A program made the position numbers and the translations under genes. From assembly GCA_023457715.1 (NCBI GenBank), contig JAEWKR010000107.1, positions 1 to 64,000 of the forward strand: a DNA stretch of 64,000 nucleotides, written 5' to 3'. Below are positions 1 through 7,500 of the stretch, one piece after another. The notes under the pieces were generated by a model. It saw only the letters and a list, made by a program, of their open reading frames with translations, ran no database searches and was not told the DNA's origin. The DNA comes from Verrucomicrobiota bacterium (GTDB lineage: Bacteria > Verrucomicrobiota > Verrucomicrobiia > Opitutales > Opitutaceae). Positions within the stretch are counted from its first letter, which is position 1; every line of letters begins with the position of its first letter.

Positions 1-171
1 TGGGAAAAGCATCACTTCCGCGCAGGCACAAAACAGTGAGCGGGACTACGGACGGGCTGCATTCGAGTTTCCTCTCCTATTCGTGTTCATTCGTGTCCAT
101 TCGTGGTTAATCCGTCTGCATAGTTCCGGCTAAAGCCTATCGCCTACCGCTTACCGCCTATCGCTCCCTCT
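1..171. repeat. Intergenic edge with short degenerate direct repeats
   Basis: No gene is visible in this left edge. It holds three tandem copies of a unit close to ATTCGTGTCC (about 79-107), followed by degenerate TATCGCC/TACCGC units (about 135-165). A reverse-complement echo of the second motif (GCGGTAGGCTTTAGGC) occurs just after the efp stop near 5684-5699. This is one of several unrelated short-period arrays that mark gene borders in this window. Confidence 0.5.
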
Positions 172-1470
172 TCACGCCGCCGCTGCCGAACGCTCACCGG
201 AAACCCCCGTGATGATGCGGGCACCGCGCTTGAAGGTGATGTACGAATACATCCACTGCATCAGCACGGAAAACTTGTTCCGGAAGCCGATCAAAAAGAG
301 CAGGTGCACACCGAGCCAAGCGATCCACGCCGGAAAGCCGGTGAGCTTCCAACGGCGCATCTCCGCCACGGCCGCTGACCGTCCAATCGTCGCCATCGAC
401 CCCTTGTCCCGGTAGGCAAACGGAGTCCGTCCCACAGGGGCCAGCGGATTGCCCTCGAGTTCCTCCCGGAGCAGACGCGCGACATGCTCCCCCATTTGCA
501 GCGCGCCCTGGGCCACTCCCGGGACCTCCACCCCGTTGGTGTCCTTCAGCGCCGCGATGTCGCCGATCGCAAAAGCCTCCGGATGCCCGGGGATGCTCAG
601 ATCGGGCAGCACCTGGATCCGGCCGCCACGGTCCACGGGAACCCCCAATTGCTTCGTGATTCCCACCGCCTCCACCCCGGCTGCCCAGATGATGTTGTCG
701 CTCCGGATCGTCTCCCCCGCGACCACCACCTCGCCGGGACGGATCGCCTCCACCCGGGCCCCGGTGCGGACGTAGACGCCCCGTTTTTCGAGCTGCTCCT
801 GCGCGCTGGCGGAGAGCTTTTCGTGGAAGGTAGGAAGCACCCGGCTCCCGCCCTGCACCAGAATGACCTTCACCTGCTCGGGATCGATGTGATCGAAGTC
901 ACGGCGAACGATGTACCGCACCAATTCGGCAAAGGCGCCGGCCAGTTCCACGCCCGTCGGTCCACCGCCCACCACCACAATGGTCGTGGCTGCGACCTGC
1001 TTCGCGGGATCGGGCTCCGTCTCCGCCCGCTCGAGCGAGCACAGAATCATGCGTCGGACCCGCAACGCGTCGTCCAGCGTCTTCAGCCCGGGCGCAAATT
1101 GTTCCCACTCGTTGCGGCCGAAATAGCTGGTGCGCGCTCCGGCTGCGAGCACGAGGTAGTCATAGGCAAGTTCCCCGCGTTGATGAACCACCTTCCGCGC
1201 CGCCAGATCGATTCCTGTCACTTCGGTCATGATGACCTCGAGATTCGGCCGATCACCGAAGAGGGCGCGCACCGGCTGGGCGATATCCACCGCCGACAGC
1301 GCCGCGGTCGCGACCTGATACAGCAGCGGTTGAAACACGTGGTGGTTCTGCCGGTCCACGATGGTGATCCGCGCAAGTCCTTCGGGAAAATGCTTCGCAA
1401 AGGTGAGCCCGCCGAAGCCGGCGCCAATCACAACCACGTGGGGCAAGGAAGACGACGAGGCGCGGTTCAT
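172..1470 (-). CDS. ndh: Type II NADH:quinone oxidoreductase (NDH-2)
   Basis: A 432-aa FAD/NAD-dependent oxidoreductase of the non-proton-pumping NADH dehydrogenase family, which passes electrons from NADH to quinone at the inner face of the membrane. The FAD-binding GAGFGG motif lies near the N-terminus (about residue 15), and a second dinucleotide fold (VVVGGGPTGVELAG) follows in the first half. The AIGDIA FAD-contact motif comes later. The C-terminus carries the hydrophobic amphipathic stretch typical of membrane-attached NDH-2. The frame is open about 184 codons further upstream, but that part is antisense to the DUF971-like gene and to repeat DNA. The ATG at 1470, directly before the Rossmann fold, is therefore chosen. 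Confidence 0.92.
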   Translation of the reverse strand: MNRASSSSLPHVVVIGAGFGGLTFAKHFPEGLARITIVDRQNHHVFQPLLYQVATAALSAVDIAQPVRALFGDRPNLEVIMTEVTGIDLAARKVVHQRGELAYDYLVLAAGARTSYFGRNEWEQFAPGLKTLDDALRVRRMILCSLERAETEPDPAKQVAATTIVVVGGGPTGVELAGAFAELVRYIVRRDFDHIDPEQVKVILVQGGSRVLPTFHEKLSASAQEQLEKRGVYVRTGARVEAIRPGEVVVAGETIRSDNIIWAAGVEAVGITKQLGVPVDRGGRIQVLPDLSIPGHPEAFAIGDIAALKDTNGVEVPGVAQGALQMGEHVARLLREELEGNPLAPVGRTPFAYRDKGSMATIGRSAAVAEMRRWKLTGFPAWIAWLGVHLLFLIGFRNKFSVLMQWMYSYITFKRGARIITGVSGERSAAAA

Positions 1471-1524
1471 CCGCACACCCCTAGTCAGATTCAACTCGTT
1501 CGCAACGCGAGGCCTGCAGAGGCG

Positions 1525-1630
<106 letters not shown>

Positions 1631-1635
1631 CTCCC

Positions 1636-1932
1636 ATGATGCCCGTTCCCACCAATATCCAAGCGATTGGAAACGAGATCGCGATCGTCTGGGACGACGG
1701 CGCCGAATCGTATTTCGACTTCGAGAAACTCCGTGCCGCCTCGCCCAGCGCGGCCAACCTGGGCGAGCGGGACATCCTCGGAAACCAGTACGGCGGCGAT
1801 GGTCCGAAGCAGTTCAAAGGCGTCCGCGTGGTCGGCTGGGAACGCGTCGGCAACTACGCCCTGCGCTTCGATTTCAGCGATGGCCACAACAGCGGTCTGT
1901 ATAGCTTCGAGTATCTGCGCGGGCTCAAATAG
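1636..1932 (+). CDS. DUF971 (GBBH-like N-terminal domain) protein
   Basis: A 98-aa protein matching the DUF971 / gamma-butyrobetaine-hydroxylase-like N-terminal fold: an IAIVWDDG strand, then LR.ASPSA, and the closing GNYALRFDFSDGH-SG-YSFEYLR block. In other bacteria stand-alone DUF971 proteins are sometimes linked to Fe-S cluster work, but nothing here tests that. ATG codons occur at 1636 and 1639. No Shine-Dalgarno sequence is present; the start is preceded directly by a pyrimidine hexamer array. The same frame is open back to position 484, but that part is antisense to the NDH-2 gene. Confidence 0.8.
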   Translation: MMPVPTNIQAIGNEIAIVWDDGAESYFDFEKLRAASPSAANLGERDILGNQYGGDGPKQFKGVRVVGWERVGNYALRFDFSDGHNSGLYSFEYLRGLK

Positions 1933-1937
1933 AGCAT

Positions 1938-2150
1938 CGACCTGGATTCCGAAGTAGCCACAGAGAGCACAGAGCTCCGACACATCCACCTTCGCCGAGC
2001 CTACGGCGGACAAGGAAGACACGGAGGCTCGGTCCTGGGAGAAACCTGTTCATCGCGTGACCCCAAGACAGTCGCAGCGCCGGCCTCCGGCTGGGCTCTG
2101 ATTGGGCCTCTGTGACCTCTGTGGCAAAATCTGCATTGAGGTTCGATGTT
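1938..2150 (+). repeat. Dispersed ~200 bp repeat element, copy 1
   Basis: It starts with TGGATTCCGAAGTAGCCACA and contains CCACAGAGAGCACAGAG near its left end. It ends with CCTCTGTGACCTCTGTGG (to 2124) plus a GTTCGATGTTC tail. The CCACAGAG blocks at the two ends are inverted relative to each other. Near-complete copies lie at 15491-15675 (same orientation) and 36478-36674 (opposite orientation). Fragments lie at 15203-15275, 18819-18850 and 45211-45252. It has no ORF that is preserved between copies. Confidence 0.85.
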
Positions 2151-2215
2151 CCGGTATGCTCGGCCACCGCTCCGGGCTTGTCCCATCTCGCCCTTCCCTG
2201 TACGCCAACGCCTGT

Positions 2216-2674
2216 ATGTCCTTCGTATTCCCAGCTCGTACGAATTCCGCCGAGATCGAACTCGGTGCGACGTTCCAACCGAAATTCGGGCCGGACGGCC
2301 TGCTGCCATGCATCACGACCGACCATGTTACCAGCGAGGTCCTGATGTTCGCGTTCATGAACGCCGAAGCGCTGGCGCATACGATCAAGACGAAAAAAGC
2401 CACGTACTGGAGCCGGTCGCGCAACAAGCTCTGGGTAAAGGGCGAGGAATCCGGCAACGCGCAGCTCGTCAAAGCCCTCATGGTGGACTGCGACCAGGAC
2501 GTGATTCTGCTGAAGGTGGAGAACGTCGGTGGCGCGGCCTGTCACAACGGCTACAAATCCTGCTTTTACCGCAAGCTGGTCGACGGCGCCTTGTCGCATG
2601 ATCCGGCGACGATGAAGCTCGAACTCACCAGCCGCCCGGTCTTCGACCCCGCGACGGTGTACAAGAAGAAGTGA
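2216..2674 (+). CDS. hisI: Phosphoribosyl-AMP cyclohydrolase
   Basis: A 152-aa enzyme for the third step of histidine biosynthesis, the opening of the phosphoribosyl-AMP ring. It has the family blocks FMNAEAL, YWSRSRNKLW-KGEESGN-Q, DCDQD and AACHNGYKSCF. These include the Cys and Asp residues that bind Zn and Mg. It is the single-domain HisI form with no HisE pyrophosphohydrolase domain. No other his gene is nearby. The ATG at 2216 is chosen because upstream in-frame codons lie in the dispersed repeat (1938-2150). That repeat ends about 65 nt before the start and may therefore supply or separate the promoter. Confidence 0.93.
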   Translation: MSFVFPARTNSAEIELGATFQPKFGPDGLLPCITTDHVTSEVLMFAFMNAEALAHTIKTKKATYWSRSRNKLWVKGEESGNAQLVKALMVDCDQDVILLKVENVGGAACHNGYKSCFYRKLVDGALSHDPATMKLELTSRPVFDPATVYKKK

Positions 2675-2681
2675 CCTGAGC

Positions 2682-2750
2682 GGGGGTCTGGGGTCTAGGA
2701 TCTGGGACCTGGGGGATATCCCCAGGCCCCAGATCCAAGACCCCAAACCC
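2682..2750. terminator. Long imperfect palindrome between convergent genes
   Basis: The left arm (GGGGTCTGGGGTCTAGGATC...) and right arm (...AGATCCAAGACCCCAAACCC) meet around a GGGGGATATCCCC centre at about 2711-2722. The element fills the gap between convergent hisI and lpxA, so a two-way transcription terminator is likely. It has no clear U-tract, and it is built of repeated GGGTCT/GGATCTGG units like the other border arrays. Confidence 0.6.
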
Positions 2751-3535
2751 TATCTGGATCCCGGCGCAAGGCCGCGCTCGCTGGTCTTCGCGAAACTGAG
2801 CACGTAGTGGAACTCTGCGGACGCGGCCTCGGGGTGCGCCTCCATTTTTTCAAGAGCCTGCGAGCGATTCAGACCGTCGCGATACAGCAGGCGGTAGATC
2901 TGCTTGACCCGGTCCATCTGCTGCGGGGTGAAGCCGTTGCGCTCCAGGCCCACCTTGTTGAGGGCCCGGATTTCTGCGGGTTGCCCGTCCGCGATGACAT
3001 ACGGCGGCACATCCTGCACGATCTTGGCGTAGGCCGACAGCATCGCGTAGCTGCCGATGCGGCAGAATTGATGGATACCGCTGTTGGCGCCGAGAATGAC
3101 ACGGTCGTGCACGATCACGTGGCCCGCGATACCCACGCCGTTGCTGGCCACGATGTGGCTCCCCAGCTGGCAGTCGTGCGCGACGTGGGTGTAGGCGAGC
3201 AGCGTGTTGTGATCGCCAACGGTGGTGAATTCACCGTCGTTCGTCGCCGCGTGAATGGTGACGTACTCCCGGAAGACATTCCGGCAGCCGATCCGCACGC
3301 CGGGCGAACCGCCCTTGAACTTCAGATCCTGCGTCTTCCCGCCAATGCAGGCATAGGGAAAGACCTCGCATCCTTCACCCAGGACAGTGTTGCCCTCGAC
3401 GCTGGCATGGTGGTGCAGCCGCGTGCCCGCGCCGATCGTGACGCCCGCGCCGACATAAGCCAGCGCACCGATGTCCACGTCCGCGCCGAGACTGGCTCCC
3501 GGCTCGACGATCGCCGTCGGATGGATCCTGGTCAT
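2750..3535 (-). CDS. lpxA: Acyl-ACP:UDP-N-acetylglucosamine O-acyltransferase
   Basis: A 261-aa cytoplasmic enzyme that starts lipid A synthesis by moving a 3-hydroxyacyl chain from ACP to UDP-GlcNAc. The N-terminal two thirds is a left-handed beta helix of hexapeptide repeats. It starts IHPTAIVEPGASLGADV and contains the catalytic-histidine region HVAHDCQLG and the block GIAGHV..HD. A helical C-terminal part follows. The length is normal for the family. It lies 10 nt downstream of the lpxC/fabZ fusion on the same strand, so the two almost certainly form an operon. Confidence 0.95.
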   Translation of the reverse strand: MTRIHPTAIVEPGASLGADVDIGALAYVGAGVTIGAGTRLHHHASVEGNTVLGEGCEVFPYACIGGKTQDLKFKGGSPGVRIGCRNVFREYVTIHAATNDGEFTTVGDHNTLLAYTHVAHDCQLGSHIVASNGVGIAGHVIVHDRVILGANSGIHQFCRIGSYAMLSAYAKIVQDVPPYVIADGQPAEIRALNKVGLERNGFTPQQMDRVKQIYRLLYRDGLNRSQALEKMEAHPEAASAEFHYVLSFAKTSERGLAPGSR

Positions 3536-3545
3536 GGGCGCCGGT

Positions 3546-4883
3546 TCACTCCACGTCGGCGTTGTCGACGACCGCGAACATCAGTTCGGCGGATGACGTC
3601 ACCTGGCCATTGACGAGGCATTCGCCCTCGGCGACACCGATCTTGTTCCCCCGGCTCTTGGTCATCTTGACGTTGATCATCAGCTGGTCGCCGGGCCGGA
3701 CGGCCCGTCGGAACTTCACCTTGTCGCAGCTCATGAAGAGCGCGGTTTTCCCCTCCGCGGTGATCTTCCGGAGCATCAGCACCCCGGCGGCCTGGGCCAT
3801 CGCCTCGATCTGCAGCACGCCCGGCATCACCGGGTTCCCCGGGTAGTGGCCCTGGAAATACGGCTCGTTGATCGTGACGTTCTTCAGCGCGGTCAGTTCC
3901 TCCGGGCTTTTGAACTCCACGACCTTGTCAATCATCAGGAAGGGATAGCGGTGCGGCAGGGTGTCCAGGATCCGGCGGACATCCAGCGTCGTCTCGGTCG
4001 CAAGCACCATGGCCGGCCCCGGCGGAGCCTTCTTCTTGCCGCCATTCGCCTTCCGCTCCTGCAGTTTCTCGAACAGCAGCTTGGTCAGTTCGGCGTTGAT
4101 CGCGTGGCCGGGCCGGGTGGCGACGATGTGCGCTTTCAGCGGCATGCCCAACAGCAGCACGTCACCCACGATGTCGAGGATCTTGTGCCGCACGAACTCG
4201 TCTTTGAAGCGCAGCGGCTCCTTCGACAGGATCTTGTCGCCGCGGATCACAATCGCCGAATCCAGCGAGCCGCCGCGGATCTTCCCCAATTTCAGCAGTT
4301 CCTCGATGTCCTCGTAAATGGTGAAGGTCCGGGCCGCCGCCACCTGGGTCATGTAAACATCCGGGTCGAGGGCCAGCGACAGGTGCTGGGTGTGAATCCC
4401 TCGATCGTCCGCCGACGTGCAGGAGATCTTAAAGCCGTCGAAAGGCAGGGCGATGATGGAGCGATTTCCCTTCGTGACGGAGATGGGCGCATCCAGTTCG
4501 AAATACTCGCGCTCCGCGTCCTGCTCCACGGGCTCCCCCTGCAGGATCAGATTCACGAAGGGCTGGGCCGAACCGTCCATGATCGGCGGCTCGGAGGCAT
4601 CCATCTCAATGATCACATTGTCGACGCCGCAGCCGTGCAGGGCGCTCAGGACGTGCTCCACCGTGTGAATCTTCGCGTGGCCGGATTGAATCGTCGTGGC
4701 CCGAACCAGATCCGTGACCTGATCGACGCGCGGCTTGATCTCGGGCGCCCCATGCAGGTCGATCCGCCGAAAGACGACGCCTGTATTCACCGGCGCCGGC
4801 TTCATCGTCAGCGTGACGGCGTCGCCCGTATGCAGCGCGCTGCCTTTGATGGACACTTCCCGCGCGAGGGTGCGTTGTTTCAT
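3546..4883 (-). CDS. lpxC/fabZ: Bifunctional LpxC deacetylase / FabZ dehydratase fusion
   Basis: A 445-aa fusion protein. Residues ~1-300 are UDP-3-O-acyl-GlcNAc deacetylase (LpxC), with the zinc-site HTVEHVLSALHG motif, MDGSAQPF, and the late DEFVRHKILDIVGD motif. Residues ~310-445 are beta-hydroxyacyl-ACP dehydratase (FabZ), with RYPFLMIDKV and the catalytic GHYPGNPVMPGVLQIEAMAQ. LpxC commits lipid A synthesis while FabZ draws the same 3-hydroxyacyl-ACP pool into fatty acids. Such fusions are known in Bacteroidota and relatives. ATG 4883 (MKQRTLAREV) is the family start; 38 further in-frame codons upstream lie in repeat-like DNA. lpxA follows 10 nt downstream. Confidence 0.95.
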   Translation of the reverse strand: MKQRTLAREVSIKGSALHTGDAVTLTMKPAPVNTGVVFRRIDLHGAPEIKPRVDQVTDLVRATTIQSGHAKIHTVEHVLSALHGCGVDNVIIEMDASEPPIMDGSAQPFVNLILQGEPVEQDAEREYFELDAPISVTKGNRSIIALPFDGFKISCTSADDRGIHTQHLSLALDPDVYMTQVAAARTFTIYEDIEELLKLGKIRGGSLDSAIVIRGDKILSKEPLRFKDEFVRHKILDIVGDVLLLGMPLKAHIVATRPGHAINAELTKLLFEKLQERKANGGKKKAPPGPAMVLATETTLDVRRILDTLPHRYPFLMIDKVVEFKSPEELTALKNVTINEPYFQGHYPGNPVMPGVLQIEAMAQAAGVLMLRKITAEGKTALFMSCDKVKFRRAVRPGDQLMINVKMTKSRGNKIGVAEGECLVNGQVTSSAELMFAVVDNADVE

Positions 4884-4944
4884 TGATGGCCGGAGTTTCG
4901 TCCCCGCGCCAAGGCCCCGGCAAGCGAATCTTTGGGGAGCCCCA

Positions 4945-5050
4945 AGCCATGATGCACGGTACAGGATGCATGATACAGGAATCGGCCGGCACCGCATAAT
5001 CGTGCCTCCCGGATCCTGCCTCCTGCATCTTGGATCCTGCCATCCCCGCC
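4945..5050. repeat. Degenerate GGATCCTGCATC-type repeats upstream of lpxC/fabZ and efp
   Basis: Units such as CAGGATGCATGATACAGGA (about 4961-4980) and, inverted, GGATCCTGCCTCCTGCATC and TTGGATCCTGCC (about 5011-5042) flank a GC-rich centre. Related units (GCATCCTGGATC) recur at about 26093-26120. The array lies in the divergent region between lpxC/fabZ and efp. Confidence 0.5.
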
Positions 5051-5122
5051 CTGAGCCTTGACACCCTAATCAAGCGACAGCCAAACTAACCGTTTTCTAC
5101 CGACCACCGAACGTCCAACGCC

Positions 5123-5680
5123 ATGCCCGCAGCCAACGACATCCGCAAAGGCCAAGTGATCAAGTTCAACGGCGAGCCGCACCTCGTCATGGAAACGCAG
5201 CACCGCACGCCTGGAAACCTCCGCGCGTTCGTGCAGATCAAAATGCGCAACCTTCGCTACGGCAAGGCCTTGGACCAACGGTTTGCGTCGACCGACACCA
5301 TTGAAGTGCTGCCGACGGACAAGAAGACCCTCGAGTTCAGCTACGCCGATCGTGACACCTTTGCGTTCATGGATCCGACCACCTTCGAGCAGATCGAACT
5401 CACGGAGACGCAGTTGGGCGACGTGAAGAACTACCTGGCTCCCGGCGGTAAGGTCGACGTGCTCTTCGTCGACGAACGCCCTCTCTCCGTCGATCTTCCC
5501 AGCGCGGTGAACCTGAAGGTGGTGGAGTCGGCGGACGGCATCAAGGGCGACACGGCCAGCAATGTGCAGAAGCCGGCCAAGCTCGAGACCGGGCTGATGG
5601 TACAGGTGCCGCTGTTCATCAAGGAAGGCGACGTCATCCGCGTGAACACCACGGACGGCAGCTACCTTGGCCGCGCGTGA
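5123..5680 (+). CDS. efp: Translation elongation factor P
   Basis: A 185-aa EF-P that helps ribosomes through polyproline stretches. It has the usual three beta-barrel domains: KOW-like N-terminal (~1-64), central OB (~65-127) and C-terminal OB (ending VPLFIKEGDVIRVNTTDG-YLGRA). The tip loop that reaches the peptidyl-transferase centre reads TPGNLRAF, so Asn32 occupies the position of the modified Lys34 of E. coli or Arg32 of Pseudomonas. Lysylation, arginine rhamnosylation or 5-aminopentanolylation at that position are therefore not expected. A TTGACA box at 5058 is a possible -35 element, but no good -10 follows. A strong terminator lies at 5711-5739. Confidence 0.95.
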   Translation: MPAANDIRKGQVIKFNGEPHLVMETQHRTPGNLRAFVQIKMRNLRYGKALDQRFASTDTIEVLPTDKKTLEFSYADRDTFAFMDPTTFEQIELTETQLGDVKNYLAPGGKVDVLFVDERPLSVDLPSAVNLKVVESADGIKGDTASNVQKPAKLETGLMVQVPLFIKEGDVIRVNTTDGSYLGRA

Positions 5681-5710
5681 TGAGCGGTAGGCTTTAGGCA
5701 AAACACTTCG

Positions 5711-5739
5711 AACCCGCGGATTTTCGCCGCGGGTTTTTT
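5711..5739 (+). terminator. Rho-independent terminator of efp
   Basis: AACCCGCGG, a 7-nt loop (ATTTTCG) and CCGCGGGTT form a 9-bp stem followed by a T-run (to 5739). It lies 31 nt after the efp stop codon. Confidence 0.9.
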
Positions 5740-5806
5740 AATGGACCGCGGGCGGCCCGCCCGCCATCCGGGGACACAGCCTGGGGCTGATCGCCAGCGC
5801 CTCCCC

Positions 5807-7279
5807 TCATCGCATCGTGGTCCCGCACTGACCGCACTCCCAGACGAGCGGATCGGTCGCCGATCTGGACATCTTGGATTCGCAGGTGGGACATGACGGC
5901 GTCGCATAGTCGCCCGTCATCACATCCTTCAGCAGCTCAGCCCGCGCGGCATCCGGAAGGGCATTGAGCTTCTCGATGAAAACATCTCCCGGCAGCAGCG
6001 TGATCTGTCTCTCTTCGGCCGACTCGCGGGCGCCCGGGGAAAATTTCCCGGACGTCACCACATAACCACGACGCACGTCCTCGGTGCCAAGCGCCCCGTG
6101 GAGAGCTTCGATCGGGCGTTGATCCACCGCCATCGGCGCGTGGGCGATGCAGTGCACACACGCAAAGGGACGCTGCTCCCCTTTCCACGAGATGCGAATA
6201 TGCACCGGGTTCTGCCGGCCGGCCTTCGTCCGGACTGCGAGCACGCCCGTCTTGTTGTAGTAAGCGCACACCAGCTCCTCGAACCGTTTCCACTCCAGCT
6301 TCTGCAGCAGATCCAGGGTGAAGCGGCTCGACGGCGGATGCACCAGGGGAGTCGTGGTGAAAGGAGGATGGGAGACGGCGGTCGCCTCCAGCAGAAGCGA
6401 GCGTTGGCGGCGTTGCCGAAGAATCCAGGCGAGCAGCGCCACCAGCGCGGCCGCAATACCACCTAGAATCAAGGGGGTGCGCGGAGTGGCCTCGGCGACG
6501 GGCGGCGTGGTCGCAGCAGCGGCGACCGCGGCCGGATGCGGTTCGACCGGCGTCGCCGTGGGGGTCGTGCTCGGGCTTCCCGCAGCGGTCGCACTGGCGT
6601 CCGCAGGCAGATTGGCGGCCCCGCCCGGTCCTTCTGGCGCGAGCGGGGTGGCTTCGAGCGCCGGCGGCGGCACCGCCACGGACGTGACCACCGGCGCGGG
6701 CACGGTCGCGGGCGGCGTGTGGACCTCCGCAGCCGGCGGGGCCTCCCCGCTGCCACGGCCGACAGACGTTCCCCGACTCGAATCGCCAACGGTCGGGGTC
6801 GAGGGAGTGCCGTTGCCGAGGGTGGTGACCGTACGGGAGGGCGGGCGCACGGATTTGATCGTCACGGTCTGGCCGGCTGCCGCGGGCGCCGGCTCGGCCG
6901 TGGCCGCCGGGTCAATCGAGTCGGACTTGGCGGGAGCCGTGCCCGTGGACGTCGGGTCGCTGCCCGCGCCGGCGACCGCAGCGGTTTCCTCCGCCGCCTC
7001 CGCCGGCGCTGTCGCGGAAGCGGTCGCCCTGGGACTGGAGAGTTCGTACAGCGCGTCGACCTCCACGACCACGCCATCTCTCAGGACGACGCGTTCCTGG
7101 GGATAGATCAGCACTTCCCGCGTGCCGGCCATGATGTTGCTCTTCGGCTCGCCGAGTTTCGCCCGGACCTGGTCACGCGTGGAACCGATGAGCGGCGAGC
7201 GACGCTCGGCCGCCATGAGTCCGCACAGCACCAGAACACAGAGCACGGAGCTGACGCGGAAAACGGACGTGGTACGCAT
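5807..7279 (-). CDS. Membrane protein with degenerate Mrr-like nuclease domain and zinc finger
   Basis: A 490-aa protein. Order: signal peptide or first TM (1-24), a short SmpA/OmlA-like domain (LIGSTRDQVRAKLGEP) to about residue 80, a long Ala/Pro/Thr-rich linker (~85-260), a TM helix (ILGGIAAALVALLAWILRQR, ~270-292), then a cytoplasmic Mrr-like fold beginning LEWKRFEELVCAYYNKTGV. The C-terminus has a CPTCESK...CGQC zinc ribbon. In active Mrr proteins the fold carries D...QxK metal-binding residues. Here the corresponding stretch reads GRQNPVHIRISW...FACVHC, without those acids and lysine, so nuclease activity is doubtful. A sensing or binding role is possible. No methylase or other restriction gene is adjacent. 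Confidence 0.75.
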   Translation of the reverse strand: MRTTSVFRVSSVLCVLVLCGLMAAERRSPLIGSTRDQVRAKLGEPKSNIMAGTREVLIYPQERVVLRDGVVVEVDALYELSSPRATASATAPAEAAEETAAVAGAGSDPTSTGTAPAKSDSIDPAATAEPAPAAAGQTVTIKSVRPPSRTVTTLGNGTPSTPTVGDSSRGTSVGRGSGEAPPAAEVHTPPATVPAPVVTSVAVPPPALEATPLAPEGPGGAANLPADASATAAGSPSTTPTATPVEPHPAAVAAAATTPPVAEATPRTPLILGGIAAALVALLAWILRQRRQRSLLLEATAVSHPPFTTTPLVHPPSSRFTLDLLQKLEWKRFEELVCAYYNKTGVLAVRTKAGRQNPVHIRISWKGEQRPFACVHCIAHAPMAVDQRPIEALHGALGTEDVRRGYVVTSGKFSPGARESAEERQITLLPGDVFIEKLNALPDAARAELLKDVMTGDYATPSCPTCESKMSRSATDPLVWECGQCGTTMR

Positions 7280-7357
7280 GAAAGATTGAATCGTGAAACG
7301 AGATCTGAGGTCTGGGAGCAGCTTGGACCGGGTGGAGTCTACGGGTACGAAGGGCAG

Positions 7358-7490
7358 GATTTCAAATTTCAGATTTCAGATTTCAGAATCAAACCCGGCA
7401 GCGCACCCATCATCGCAGCCCGACGGTTGGGCATCAAGAATGCGATCTGTTGTTCCGAGATCTGAAATTTGAAATCTGAGATCTGAAATT
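7358..7490. repeat. Inverted pair of TTTCAGA heptamer arrays
   Basis: The left array (7358-7388) is TTTCAAA followed by three TTTCAGA units. The right array (7457-7490) carries the reverse-complement units (TCTGAAATTTGAAATCTGAG...). A 68-nt spacer separates them. The pair occupies the gap between an rRNA methyltransferase gene and the following membrane-protein gene. The same heptamer forms the hairpin at 8793-8867. Confidence 0.8.
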
Positions 7491-7500
7491 CTTCCGGACC

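Noticed and set aside
5058..5090. sigma70-type promoter of efp (TTGACA)
   Set aside because: The -35 match is good, but no acceptable -10 hexamer occurs at 16-18 bp spacing, so it is only mentioned and not listed as a feature.
5807..7279. Type IV restriction system
   Set aside because: The Mrr-like part lacks visible catalytic residues, is membrane-tethered and has no partner genes.
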